From RPQJ01 sp963778185 (GTDB taxonomy: Bacteria > Pseudomonadota > Gammaproteobacteria > Steroidobacterales > Steroidobacteraceae), in contig CAVZTF010000004.1 of NCBI GenBank assembly GCA_963778185.1, positions 434,001-498,000 of the forward strand: a DNA stretch of 64,000 bases, read 5' to 3'. Made by a program: the position numbers and the translations under genes. Shown piece by piece: positions 25,120 through 35,944 of the stretch. Below the pieces are notes generated by a model. It was not told where the DNA came from. It saw only the letters and a program-made list of their open reading frames with translations, and ran no database searches. Numbering within the stretch: position 1 is the first letter of the stretch; every line of letters starts with the position of its first letter.

Positions 25120-27804
25120 CTATGGAGCTGCATTCTCGCTTGATGGCGCGCCCACGGATATTGCGGTGTCCCGCGATGCCGGCTGCTGCGGAACGAGTGT
25201 CACGGTGCCCGCCTCGCCGATCCAGCCGGCCGGCAGATCGAGCGCGCTCACGAGCGAGGCGAGCACGGCGGCCGTGTAGGGCAGCGACTGGATGAGCAGC
25301 ACCGCCACCCACACGCTCAGGTCCGGGCTGCCGACGAGGCCCGTCAGTTCGCCGTCGAGGCCGGGGATCCGGCTCACCGCGAAGGCCGCGAACCACAGGC
25401 CCGCCATCATGAACGCTTCCTCCCGCGCGGCGGCCAGCGCCTGCCAGAAAGCGTGCTTCTGCGCCATCTTGGGCGTGCGGAAGAAGGGGCGATCCTTGCG
25501 GACGAGACCGCTCAGCATGGCAGTGGCGATCGTGTGCGAGAGCCCGAGCCCGGCGAGCGCCGCGGCGAGCGTCTGCGTGAACGTTGCTCCCACCCGCGAG
25601 CGGTAAAGGTGCAGCAGCTTCACCAGCTTGAAGAGGAACAACGACAGCGGCAGCACCGAGAAGATCACGAGCGGCGGCTCGATGTGGCGCGGGAACGCGA
25701 CCATCACCAGCGACCAGGCGAGCGCCGCGCAGTTGAACACCAGGTTGATGCCGTCGGCGAGCCACGGCAGCCAGCCGGCGAGGAAGTGATAGCGCTGGCC
25801 GGGCGTGAGGCGCCGGCCTTCGCCGCGCACCAGCCAGTCGAAATGGCGGCGCATGATCTGCATCGCGCCGAAAGCCCAGCGGGAGCGCTGCTTCTTGAAG
25901 TCGAGGAAGCTGTCGGGCATGACGCCGCGGCCGTAGCTCACGGGGGTGTAGGTCGCCTCGTAGCCTTCCTCGAGGATTCGCAGTCCGAGTTCCGCGTCCT
26001 CGGTGATGCACCACTCGGCCCAACCGATGCGCGCGAGCAGCGTGCGGCGCACCAGCGTCATGGTGCCGTGCTGGATGATCGCGTTGCGCTCGTTGCGCGT
26101 CACCATGCCGATGTGGAAGAAGCCGCGGTACTCGGCGTGGCACATCGCCTTGAACGCGTTCCCGCCGGCGTCGCGGTAGTCCTGCGGGGCCTGCACCACG
26201 CCCGTCCGCTCGTTCTCGAACGCCGGCACGAGGTCGCGCAGCCACTCGGGCTTCACGACGTAGTCCGCGTCGATCACCCCGACGACCGCAGCGTCCGCCG
26301 CGGTGTGCCGCAGGGCGAAGTTGAGCGCGCCGGCCTTGAAGCCCGCCAGCGGATTCACGTGGAAGAAGCGGAATCGCTCGCCGAGCTTGCGGCAGTGCGC
26401 CTCGACCGGCCGCCAGACCGACTCGTCCTGCGTATTGTTGTCGACGACCAGGACTTCGAAGTCCGGGTAATCGAGCCGCGCCAGTGCGTCGAGGGTCTCG
26501 ATCAGCATGTCCGGCGGCTCGTTGTACGCCGGCACGTGGATCGACACCCTGGGCAGCGTCGCGTCCGGCACGACCCGGGTGCGGTAGAGACGGTCGTGCG
26601 TCGTGACCCAGTGCGCCTCGGCCCACTCGTGCGCTTCCGCGAGCAGCACGGCGATCACGCCGACCATGCCGACGAGCAGCACGGCGCCCACCAGCGCGCT
26701 GGTCACCGTGAGGTACTGCTGCGAGAAGTCGTAGAGGATCCACGTGACGAGCGTCGCCGTCGCATAGACGACGATCGCGAGGAAGCTGCGCCCACGCTTG
26801 CGCAGGCTGCGGCTGTGGAAATAGAACAGCCAGAGCATCACGGCGGCGGTGATCACCGAGGCGGCCGCCAGCACCTGCCACTCGGGAACGCGCACGATCG
26901 GCGCCCGGAACGCGAACTTCTGCTGGCGGTCGGCGTCGTACACCCCCCAGTAGGCGCCGACGCGGCCCTCGGCCCGTTCCTTCCAGGGCTGGTCGAAAGC
27001 CTCCATCACGTAGTAGATGTAGCCCTCCCGCTCGGCGTGCGCCAGGAACCGGCGCAGGAACAGCGCCTGGTTCGAGCCCGAGGCAACCGCCGAATCGCGC
27101 GTGCGCCCGGCGCTCGGCCAGCCGACCTCGCCGATCACGATCGGCTTGCCGGGGAAGCGTGTCTCGAGCAGCCGTACCTTGTCCACGACGTAGCCCACCG
27201 CCGCCTCGGCGTCCACGCCCTCCCAGTACGGCAGCATGTGCACGGCGATGAAGTCGACGTGCTCGGCGAGTTCCGGGTGGTCCACCCAGACGTGCCAGGG
27301 CTCGGCCGTGCTGACGGGTTGCTTCGTTGCGGCGCGGACGTGGTCGAGGTGCGCGGCGAGGTCGGCGATCGCGAGGTCGCGGCGCAGGACCACTTCGTTG
27401 CCGACGATCAGGCGCACGACGTTCCTGTGCTTGTTCGCCAGCTGGATGGCGCGCTCGACCTCGCGCTCATTGCGGTCGCGGTCGGTGTCGAGCCAGGCGC
27501 CCACGGTGACACTGATGCGGTGGCCGGCGGCGAGGGCGGGCACTTCGCCGAGCGTGCCCAGGCTGCTGTAGGTGCGCACGGCGCGGGTGCGGCCGGCGAG
27601 CAGAGCGAGGTCGGCGTCGATCTGCTCGACCGTCGGGTCCTCCTGCTCGATGGCGTCCTGGTCCTTCTGGTAGGGCTGGAACGCGAACCCCTGGATCAGT
27701 TTCGGCCAGGCCGGCTCCGGGACTGGGCGGTTGGCATATCCCCAGGCAGCGATGGTCAGCATCGCGAAGACGACGACGATCAGCAGGCTGGAGACCTTCC
27801 GCAT
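25120..27804 (-). CDS. NdvB-like glucan synthase: GH17-like domain fused to GT2 membrane glycosyltransferase
   Basis: Protein of 894 residues. An N-terminal membrane anchor (about 5-25) leads to a GH17-like beta-1,3-glucanase/transglycosylase domain (about 35-300), with I-V-G-N-E-V near 130 (acid/base Glu) and I-V-I-G-E-V-G-W-P-S near 230 (nucleophile Glu). TM helices follow, then a GT2 domain (about 415-640) with V-D-N-N-T-Q-D, D-A-D-Y (DxD), T-E-D-A-E-L-G and the Q-R-S-R-W acceptor motif; several TM helices end the chain. This layout is that of NdvB-type enzymes that make cyclic or branched beta-1,3-glucans in the periplasm. A similar protein of P. aeruginosa has been linked to biofilm antibiotic tolerance. 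It is followed after 22 bases by the large oxidoreductase gene. Confidence 0.85.
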   Translation of the reverse strand: MRKVSSLLIVVVFAMLTIAAWGYANRPVPEPAWPKLIQGFAFQPYQKDQDAIEQEDPTVEQIDADLALLAGRTRAVRTYSSLGTLGEVPALAAGHRISVTVGAWLDTDRDRNEREVERAIQLANKHRNVVRLIVGNEVVLRRDLAIADLAAHLDHVRAATKQPVSTAEPWHVWVDHPELAEHVDFIAVHMLPYWEGVDAEAAVGYVVDKVRLLETRFPGKPIVIGEVGWPSAGRTRDSAVASGSNQALFLRRFLAHAEREGYIYYVMEAFDQPWKERAEGRVGAYWGVYDADRQQKFAFRAPIVRVPEWQVLAAASVITAAVMLWLFYFHSRSLRKRGRSFLAIVVYATATLVTWILYDFSQQYLTVTSALVGAVLLVGMVGVIAVLLAEAHEWAEAHWVTTHDRLYRTRVVPDATLPRVSIHVPAYNEPPDMLIETLDALARLDYPDFEVLVVDNNTQDESVWRPVEAHCRKLGERFRFFHVNPLAGFKAGALNFALRHTAADAAVVGVIDADYVVKPEWLRDLVPAFENERTGVVQAPQDYRDAGGNAFKAMCHAEYRGFFHIGMVTRNERNAIIQHGTMTLVRRTLLARIGWAEWCITEDAELGLRILEEGYEATYTPVSYGRGVMPDSFLDFKKQRSRWAFGAMQIMRRHFDWLVRGEGRRLTPGQRYHFLAGWLPWLADGINLVFNCAALAWSLVMVAFPRHIEPPLVIFSVLPLSLFLFKLVKLLHLYRSRVGATFTQTLAAALAGLGLSHTIATAMLSGLVRKDRPFFRTPKMAQKHAFWQALAAAREEAFMMAGLWFAAFAVSRIPGLDGELTGLVGSPDLSVWVAVLLIQSLPYTAAVLASLVSALDLPAGWIGEAGTVTLVPQQPASRDTAISVGAPSSENAAP

Positions 27805-27921
27805 AGGACGCGCTCAACCCTTTGAAGGAAAAGGAGGAGCGTAAAGTCTAGTTGCGGTGCAGCAAGCGCGTGGCGCGGCGGCTGTCTGCATTTGGCGACA
27901 GGGCGCCCCGCCGACGGTTTC

Positions 27922-29355
27922 TTAGAACTTCCAGCCCAGGTTCAGCTGGAAACCATCGAAATACGGGCTGCCGGTGGCATTTTCGAAGTCGATCCAGCGC
28001 ATCCGGTAGCTGCCGTCCACGACGAACGGACCACCGAGGTCGTATCGCAGGCCCACGCCCAGCTCGTAGGCGAGGCCGTCGACCGTTCGCGTGTCCTGGA
28101 AGCCGGTGCAGATGTATCCCCACCATGGATCCCACCAGCAGCCGACCGTGGGCGGCTCCGTTGCGACATTGGTGTCCACCCAACTCCAGCCGACGCCGGC
28201 CGCCACGAAGGGCGTCAACGGGCCACTGAGGAGGTTATAGGCGGCATCGACCATGAGCGTCATGGAGTCGAGATCGCCCTTGCTCGTGAACGAGTCGCCC
28301 GGCTCGCCCGCGACGACCTCGGCGGTGTAGTCCTTCTGGTCGTAGGTGAAGGTCGAGCCGAACTGCAGGTGGTCGGAGTAGTGCCAGGCGACGCCGAGCC
28401 CGAAGCCCATGCTTCCGTCGATTTCAGCCTGCGAGCCTCCCGTGAAATTGATGTCGGTCGCAGTGGACGACGTCAGCCCGAGGCGGGTTTCCCAGCGTCC
28501 TTCACGCGCGGCCGGGCCGGCGGATCCCTGTCGGCCACCGTCCGGCGCCATGGCAACCCCCGCCCTCGCCGTCGTCGATCCGGCGGCGACACCGACGACG
28601 TCCGGCCGCACGTTCGCGGCGCGGACCTCGTCCGCGACCTTGGCGACGTCATCCATGCCGAGCTTGCGGTAGGCCTTGGCCATGATCGCGAGCGCGTCGT
28701 CGACCGCCGGGGCGCCGTCATAGGTCTCGATCACGTTGCGGGCGCGGTTGGCCGCTCCGACGTACGCGCCGCGCTTCATGTAGTAGCGCGCGACGGACAC
28801 TTCGTAGTCCGCGAGGCGGTTGCGCAGGTAGACCATGCGCTGGCGGGCGTCGGCAGCATAGGGGCTGGCGGGATAACGCTGCACCAGGGTCTGGAAGGCC
28901 TGGAACGACTTGCGCGCCTCCTGCGGTGGGCGCCTGGCGATGTCGACGCCGAAGACACGCTCGATGGCGTTCGCGCCGGACTCGAAGTAGACCAGGCCCT
29001 CGATGTAGTAGGCGTAGTCGACGCGCGGGTGCGTGGGATTCTCGCGGATGAACTGCTCGGCCTGGTCGATGGCCGACTCGGCCTCGCGGTTCTTGTAGTA
29101 CGCGTACATCAGGTCGAGCTGGCCCTGTTTGGCCGCTTCGCTGAACGCGAAGCGCGCCTCGAGGTGCTCGAGCTTCTGGATCGCCTGCGCGTAGTTACCG
29201 ACGCCGATGTCGCGCCGGGCGCCCGCGGCGATCGACTCGGGAGTGCCCGCCACGGCCTTCTCGTCGCCCCGGCTCTTGCAGCCGGACGCCGCCAGCCCCA
29301 GGACCAGGACGCAGAGCACGAGCAATGGGGTACGAACGGCGATGGCTCGGGGCAT
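27922..29355 (-). CDS. bamD: BamD outer-membrane assembly lipoprotein fused to a C-terminal beta-barrel domain
   Basis: Protein of 477 residues, almost twice the usual BamD (about 245-280). The signal peptide ends in lipobox L-A-A-S-G-C (Cys26). Residues about 35-265 are BamD: tetratricopeptide helices with N-Y-A-Q-A-I-Q-K-L-E-H-L-E-A-R-F, P-H-P-R-V-D-Y-A-Y-Y and R-Y-P-A-S-P-Y-A-A-D-A. After a Gly/Ala linker, residues about 285-477 form an OmpA/OmpW-like barrel with alternating strands, ending F-Q-L-N-L-G-W-K-F, a C-terminal Phe barrel signal. No stop or frameshift separates the parts. Position supports bamD identity: it diverges from rluD-pgeF-clpB as in E. coli. The lipobox fixes the ATG at 29355; an earlier in-frame start would overlap rluD. 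Confidence 0.88.
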   Translation of the reverse strand: MPRAIAVRTPLLVLCVLVLGLAASGCKSRGDEKAVAGTPESIAAGARRDIGVGNYAQAIQKLEHLEARFAFSEAAKQGQLDLMYAYYKNREAESAIDQAEQFIRENPTHPRVDYAYYIEGLVYFESGANAIERVFGVDIARRPPQEARKSFQAFQTLVQRYPASPYAADARQRMVYLRNRLADYEVSVARYYMKRGAYVGAANRARNVIETYDGAPAVDDALAIMAKAYRKLGMDDVAKVADEVRAANVRPDVVGVAAGSTTARAGVAMAPDGGRQGSAGPAAREGRWETRLGLTSSTATDINFTGGSQAEIDGSMGFGLGVAWHYSDHLQFGSTFTYDQKDYTAEVVAGEPGDSFTSKGDLDSMTLMVDAAYNLLSGPLTPFVAAGVGWSWVDTNVATEPPTVGCWWDPWWGYICTGFQDTRTVDGLAYELGVGLRYDLGGPFVVDGSYRMRWIDFENATGSPYFDGFQLNLGWKF

Positions 29356-29419
29356 GGGCGGGGTGCGTCGGACCGGCGATGCGGCGGGAAGGGCGAGAGT
29401 ATATAGAATGGCGCGCCTT

Positions 29420-30379
29420 ATGACCGGCTCGACCCTGGAAATCAACCTGACCATCCCGGTGGAACACGCCGGGCAGCGACTCGACCAGGCGCTCGCGGCG
29501 CTGCTGCCGGATTATTCGCGCAGCCGCCTGAAGGGCTGGATCGAGTCCGGGGAAATACGCGTGGACGGACTCGTGCGCCGGCCGCGCGACAAGCTGGCGG
29601 GCGGCGAATCCGTGGCGATCGCGGCCAGCGTGCCCGACGACACCCGCGCGGAGCCGCAGGCCATCCCGCTCGCGCTGGTGCACCAGGATCGCGACGTGTT
29701 CGTGATCGACAAGCCCGCCGGGCTCGTGGTCCACCCGGGCGCGGGCAACCCGGACCAGACGTTGCAGAACGCCCTCCTTGCGCTCGACCCGACGCTGGCG
29801 CAGCTGCCGCGGGCGGGCATCGTGCACCGCCTCGACAAGGACACCAGCGGCCTGCTGGTCGTCGCGCGCACCGTCAAGGCGCACACCGCCCTGGTACGCA
29901 TGCTGGAGGAGAGGCAGATCCACCGCGAGTACGAGGCCGTCTCACGCGGCGTGATGACCGCGGGCGGCACGGTCGATGCACCCATTGACCGTCATCCCAC
30001 CGACCGCGTGCGCATGACGGTGCGCCAGGGCGGGCGCGAATCCGTCACCCATTACAGGGTCATCAAGCGTTTCCGGGCCCACACGCACGTGCGCGTGCAG
30101 CTCGAGACAGGACGCACGCACCAGATCCGGGTGCACCTCGCGCACGCGGGGTTCCCGATCGTGGGTGACCGCGTCTATGGCGGCCGATGGTCGCTGCCGA
30201 AGGGCGCGAGCGAGGAGCTCATCGCGGCGCTGCGGGGCTTCCCGCGCCAGGCGCTGCACGCCGCGCGCCTCGAGTTCGCGCATCCAGTGTCCGGCAAGCC
30301 CATCGAATGCCGGGCGCCGCTGCCCGCGGACATGCGGGAGTTGCTGGCGGTGCTCGCGCGCGACGCATCATGCGCATGA
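29420..30379 (+). CDS. rluD: 23S rRNA pseudouridine(1911/1915/1917) synthase RluD
   Basis: Protein of 319 residues: an N-terminal S4 RNA-binding domain (G-Q-R-L-D-Q-A-L-A-A-L-L-P-D-Y-S-R-S-R-L-K, about 14-60) and an RluA-type catalytic domain with H-R-L-D-K-D-T-S-G-L-L (catalytic Asp) and the G-R-T-H-Q-I-R-V-H motif. It modifies helix 69 of 23S rRNA during ribosome assembly. ATG at 29420 gives the usual short N-terminus; an in-frame ATG at 29408 is possible. Divergence from bamD and the ATGA overlap with pgeF match gammaproteobacterial order. A TATATAGA stretch just upstream may be a -10 element. Confidence 0.95.
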   Translation: MTGSTLEINLTIPVEHAGQRLDQALAALLPDYSRSRLKGWIESGEIRVDGLVRRPRDKLAGGESVAIAASVPDDTRAEPQAIPLALVHQDRDVFVIDKPAGLVVHPGAGNPDQTLQNALLALDPTLAQLPRAGIVHRLDKDTSGLLVVARTVKAHTALVRMLEERQIHREYEAVSRGVMTAGGTVDAPIDRHPTDRVRMTVRQGGRESVTHYRVIKRFRAHTHVRVQLETGRTHQIRVHLAHAGFPIVGDRVYGGRWSLPKGASEELIAALRGFPRQALHAARLEFAHPVSGKPIECRAPLPADMRELLAVLARDASCA

Positions 30380-31125
30380 CGGCCGGACTTCGCTGGATCG
30401 AGCCCGACTGGCCGGCGCCACCCGGCGTGCGCGTGATCTCGACGCTGCGCCCCGGCGGCGTGAGCACGGGCCCGTACGCGTCGCTCAATCTCGCGGCGCA
30501 CGTGGGCGACCGCCCGGCCGCGGTCACGGAGAATCGAGCCCGGTTGCGCCAGGCGGCCGCGCTGCCCGGCGAGCCCCTGTGGCTCGAGCAGGTCCACGGC
30601 GTGGACGTCCTGGTGCACGAGGGAACGCCCGCCACGCGCAGCGCCGACGCATCGGTCGCATTCGAGCCCGGCCGCGTGTGCGCGGTGATGACGGCAGATT
30701 GCCTGCCCATCGTGCTCACGGACCGCGCCGGAACGCGCGTCGGCGTCGCGCACGCCGGCTGGCGCGGACTGCTGGCCGGGGTCGTCGAAACCACCATCGA
30801 TCGTCTTGGCTGTCCGCCGCAGGACCTGCTGGCCTGGCTGGGCCCGGCCATCGGCGCCGGGGCGTTCGAGGTGGGCGCCGAGGTGCGCGACGCTTATGCG
30901 CGCCGCTCTGCGGCCCTGGCGGAGGCATTTGCCGCGAACGAGCGAGGACGCTACCGGGCGGACCTGTACCACCTCGCGCGAGCCGTCCTGGCCGCGGTCC
31001 GCGTGACCGCGGTGCACGGCGGCCGCTGGTGCACGCATGCGGAGGCGGACCGGTTCTTCTCGTATCGTCGTGACGGTACGACCGGGCGCATGGCCACGCT
31101 GGCGTGGCTCGCCCGACGCGCGTGA
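30376..31125 (+). CDS. pgeF: polyphenol oxidase / peptidoglycan editing factor PgeF (YfiH, DUF152)
   Basis: Protein of 249 residues in the DUF152/YfiH multicopper-oxidase-like fold. Signatures: L-N-L-A-A-H-V-G-D, E-Q-V-H-G, T-A-D-C-L-P-I, H-A-G-W-R-G-L, G-P-A-I-G and the late R-W-C-T-H-A-E-A-D-R-F-F-S-Y-R-R-D. In E. coli the protein removes wrongly added L-Ser from muropeptides; relatives also act as purine nucleoside phosphorylases. The start ATG overlaps the rluD stop (ATGA), so the two are coupled. An in-frame ATG two codons upstream is also possible. Confidence 0.93.
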   Translation: MTAGLRWIEPDWPAPPGVRVISTLRPGGVSTGPYASLNLAAHVGDRPAAVTENRARLRQAAALPGEPLWLEQVHGVDVLVHEGTPATRSADASVAFEPGRVCAVMTADCLPIVLTDRAGTRVGVAHAGWRGLLAGVVETTIDRLGCPPQDLLAWLGPAIGAGAFEVGAEVRDAYARRSAALAEAFAANERGRYRADLYHLARAVLAAVRVTAVHGGRWCTHAEADRFFSYRRDGTTGRMATLAWLARRA

Positions 31126-31159
31126 TAACCTCGAGCGACTGCATGCAGTACCCGAACCC

Positions 31160-31939
31160 GTGACCACACTCGGCCTAATCATCGTCATGACCGGGCTCAG
31201 CGGCCTGCTGAGCGCGCTCGCGGCTTCGTTCTTCCTCGCCCTCGGCAGCGCACGGCGCGCGGCGCTGCTGCCACACCTCGTCAGCTTCGCGACCGGCGCG
31301 CTGCTCGGCGCCGCGTTCCTCGGTCTCGTGCCGCACGCCATTGATACGATGGGGCCGGACGGCACGCACCGCGTCGGGCTCGCGCTGCTCCTCGGCATCC
31401 TCACGTTCTTCCTGCTCGAGAAATTCGTCCTCTGGCGCCACTGCCACGACGATCCCTGCGAAATGCACTCGCCGAGCCACGCCGCGCGCGACGCGGCCTC
31501 GGCCCGGCTGATCCTGGCGGGGGACAGCTTCCACAACGTGCTCGACGGAGTGCTGGTGGCCGCCGCGCTGATGACCGATCCGAAACTCGGCATCGTCACT
31601 GCACTCGCCGTCTGCGCGCACGAAATCCCCCAGGAAGTGGGCGACCTCGCGATACTGCTGCACGGAGGTTTCTCGCGCGGCCGCGCGCTGGCACTGAACC
31701 TCCTGACCAGCCTCACCTCCATCGTCGGCGGCGTGGTCGCGTATTTCGCGCTCGGTGACGCCCTGCATCTGCTGCCCTACGCGCTGGTCTTCGCGGCGTC
31801 GAGTTTCATCTACGTGGCGGTCGCCGACCTGATCCCCGGACTCCACCGCCGGGTGGACGTGCGGGCCGGGGTGGGGCAGGTGCTGTTCATCGGGCTCGGG
31901 GTGGCGGTGGTGTACCTGACGCACCAGCAGATGCATTGA
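31160..31939 (+). CDS. ZIP-family divalent metal transporter
   Basis: Integral membrane protein of 259 residues with about eight hydrophobic segments. A His/Asp-rich cytoplasmic loop (W-R-H-C-H-D-D-P-C-E-M-H) lies between TM3 and TM4. TM4 has the ZIP signature G-D-S-F-H-N-V-L-D-G, and TM5 has A-H-E-I-P-Q-E-V-G-D, the two metal-binding helices. It imports zinc or a similar ion. The start is GTG at 31160, which begins the first TM properly. It sits between pgeF and clpB, an insertion into the usual E. coli order. A heptad-repeat element begins right at its stop codon. Confidence 0.9.
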   Translation: MTTLGLIIVMTGLSGLLSALAASFFLALGSARRAALLPHLVSFATGALLGAAFLGLVPHAIDTMGPDGTHRVGLALLLGILTFFLLEKFVLWRHCHDDPCEMHSPSHAARDAASARLILAGDSFHNVLDGVLVAAALMTDPKLGIVTALAVCAHEIPQEVGDLAILLHGGFSRGRALALNLLTSLTSIVGGVVAYFALGDALHLLPYALVFAASSFIYVAVADLIPGLHRRVDVRAGVGQVLFIGLGVAVVYLTHQQMH

Positions 31940-32050
31940 AGGCGGAGGGCTGGAGGCTGGGGGCTGGGGGCGAATGGAGCTGACGCACCTCCGACCTCCA
32001 GCCTCCAGCCTTCAGCCTTCAGCCTTCAGCCCTCTACCTTCCGCCTCCCC
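31940..32050. repeat. heptad-repeat inverted element A (between ZIP gene and clpB)
   Basis: Begins directly after the ZIP stop codon. A purine-rich arm (about 31941-31970: GGCGGAG, GGCTGGA, GGCTGGG, GGCTGGG) is followed by a short unrelated spacer and a pyrimidine-rich arm. In the second arm, 31986-32034 is a clean array of seven 7-base units: CACCTCC, GACCTCC, AGCCTCC, AGCCTTC three times, AGCCCTC. The two arms are imperfect inverted copies and could fold into a long hairpin. No T-run follows, so a standard intrinsic terminator is not supported. Similar elements lie at 35821-35929 and 37727-37826. Confidence 0.8.
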
Positions 32051-32115
32051 TTGTCCACCGCCGGGCCGCCCCCACCTTGGGGGTCATTGCAGCCCTTACC
32101 GGGAGCCCCCGCCCC

Positions 32116-34698
<2,583 letters not shown>

Positions 34699-34705
34699 GG
34701 TCCCG

Positions 34706-34711
34706 TATAAT
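34706..34711 (+). promoter_or_regulatory. possible -10 element before fmdB
   Basis: A perfect TATAAT lies eight bases after the clpB stop and about 31 bases before the fmdB ATG. The -35 region (about 34683-34688) is only weakly like consensus. It would allow fmdB, the DUF502 gene and aspS to be expressed apart from clpB. Confidence 0.4.
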
Positions 34712-34741
34712 CCCGCGACCCACACCCGACCGCGTTCGACC

Positions 34742-35134
34742 ATGCCGATCTACGAATACCAGTGCGCCAAGTGCGGCCATCACCTCGAGGCCCTGCAGAA
34801 ATTGTCGGACAAACCGCTGCGCGAGTGCCCGGAATGCGGCAAGCACAGCCTGACGCGACTGATGTCCGCGCCGCTGTTCCGGCTCGCGGGCAGCGGCTGG
34901 TACGAGACCGACTTCAAGTCGGACAAGGAGACGAAGCGCAACCTCGTCGAGAAGGGCGAGGCCGAGCCGGCTAAGCCCGAGGCCAAGATTGACTCGAAGC
35001 CGGCGCCCCAGCCCGCGGCGGAGGCGCCGAAGGCGAGCAGCACGGCCGCCAAGCCCGCGGCGAAGGTTGCGGCGCGTCCCAAGGCCAAGGCTCCCGCCCG
35101 CAAGGCGAAGCCCGCCCGCGGCAAGAAGCGTTGA
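34742..35134 (+). CDS. FmdB-family zinc-ribbon protein
   Basis: Protein of 130 residues. The N-terminal 45 residues form the FmdB zinc ribbon (M-P-I-Y-E-Y-Q-C-A-K-C-G, then C-P-E-C-G). The remaining tail is a long Lys/Ala/Pro-rich stretch (about 80-130), probably disordered and strongly basic, longer than in many homologues. FmdB-type proteins are small and widespread; their function is unsettled. The gene precedes DUF502 and aspS, a conserved order. Its stop overlaps the TTG at which the next gene may start. Confidence 0.88.
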   Translation: MPIYEYQCAKCGHHLEALQKLSDKPLRECPECGKHSLTRLMSAPLFRLAGSGWYETDFKSDKETKRNLVEKGEAEPAKPEAKIDSKPAPQPAAEAPKASSTAAKPAAKVAARPKAKAPARKAKPARGKKR

Positions 35135-35835
35135 ACGTGCCCGCCACCGTCGAACCGGCGGGCCCGGCCGGCTCCGAGGCACCCAAGCCGCGCCACCCGG
35201 CGAAGACCTTCCGCAATTACCTGATCGGCGGGCTCCTGGTCTGGATCCCGATCATGATCACGGTGTGGGTCGTCCGCTTCCTGACCCGCATCCTGGACAG
35301 CTCGCTGGTGCTGCTGCCGCCGCCGTGGCGACCGGAAGCCCTTTTCGGCACGTACATACCGGGGCTCGGCATCGCGCTGTCGCTGCTGTTGCTGTTCGTC
35401 ACCGGCCTGCTGGTCAAGAACCTGTTCGGTCGCCAGTTGGTGGACGGCATCGAGTCGCTGGTGCGGCGCATCCCCGTGGTCGGCACGGTCTACGGCGGCG
35501 CCAAGACCTTCAGCGAGACCGTGCTGAGCGACAAGGGCGGCTCGTTCAAGCAGGTCGTGATGGTCGAATTCCCGCGCAGGGGCGTCTGGAGCATCGGCTT
35601 CATCACCTCCCACGAACTCGAAGAGGCGCAGGCAAAGACCGAGCAGGTCGTGACCTGTGTCTTCGTGCCGACCACCCCCAACCCGACCACCGGGTTCATC
35701 ATCCTCGTGCCCCGGGACGAGGTCGTGATGATGGACATGACGGTCGACGAGGCTTTCAAGATGCTGCTGACGCTCGGCGTCGTCGTGCCAACGTGGAAGA
35801 ATATGCCCGGCCGAAGGACAGAGGCTGAAGGCTGA
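35131..35835 (+). CDS. DUF502 family membrane protein
   Basis: Protein of 234 residues with two N-terminal membrane helices (about 28-48 and 72-92) and a conserved soluble domain with F-P-R-R-G-V-W-S-I-G-F and T-T-P-N-P-T-T-G-F. The function of DUF502 is unknown. The start is either TTG at 35131, overlapping the fmdB stop, or GTG at 35137. The last residues (T-E-A-E-G) are encoded by the first heptads of repeat element B, so the element has reached into the gene end. It lies between fmdB and aspS as in related genomes. Confidence 0.88.
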   Translation: MNVPATVEPAGPAGSEAPKPRHPAKTFRNYLIGGLLVWIPIMITVWVVRFLTRILDSSLVLLPPPWRPEALFGTYIPGLGIALSLLLLFVTGLLVKNLFGRQLVDGIESLVRRIPVVGTVYGGAKTFSETVLSDKGGSFKQVVMVEFPRRGVWSIGFITSHELEEAQAKTEQVVTCVFVPTTPNPTTGFIILVPRDEVVMMDMTVDEAFKMLLTLGVVVPTWKNMPGRRTEAEG

Positions 35836-35929
35836 GGGTAAGAAGGCCGAGGGTCGGAAGCCCTTCGGGCCCTCAGCCTTCTTACCCTCAGCCCGCAGCC
35901 CTCAGCCTTCTCCCTTCAGCCCACAGCCA
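35821..35929. repeat. heptad-repeat inverted element B (DUF502 end to aspS)
   Basis: The purine-rich arm starts inside the last codons of the DUF502 gene. Arms at 35830-35853 and 35870-35893 (24 bases each) are complementary with a single mismatch; the loop holds CCCTTCGGG. After the second arm the heptad pattern continues: CCCGCAG, CCCTCAG, CCTTCTC, CCTTCAG, CCCACAG. The hairpin would be very stable in RNA or in single-stranded DNA. There is no T-run after it. The aspS start codon is 15 bases beyond the element. Confidence 0.85.
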
Positions 35930-35944
35930 ATAACTCTTACCGCC

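Noticed and set aside
21624..25295. Open frame of 1223 residues antisense to the FAD/Fe-S oxidoreductase
   Set aside because: A shadow of the real gene; no domain motifs, no ribosome site, and composition typical of reverse-frame translation in GC-rich DNA.
29356..29454. Longer bamD reading with 33 extra N-terminal residues
   Set aside because: It would place the lipoprotein signal peptide internally and overlap the divergent rluD start; the ATG at 29355 gives a normal signal peptide.
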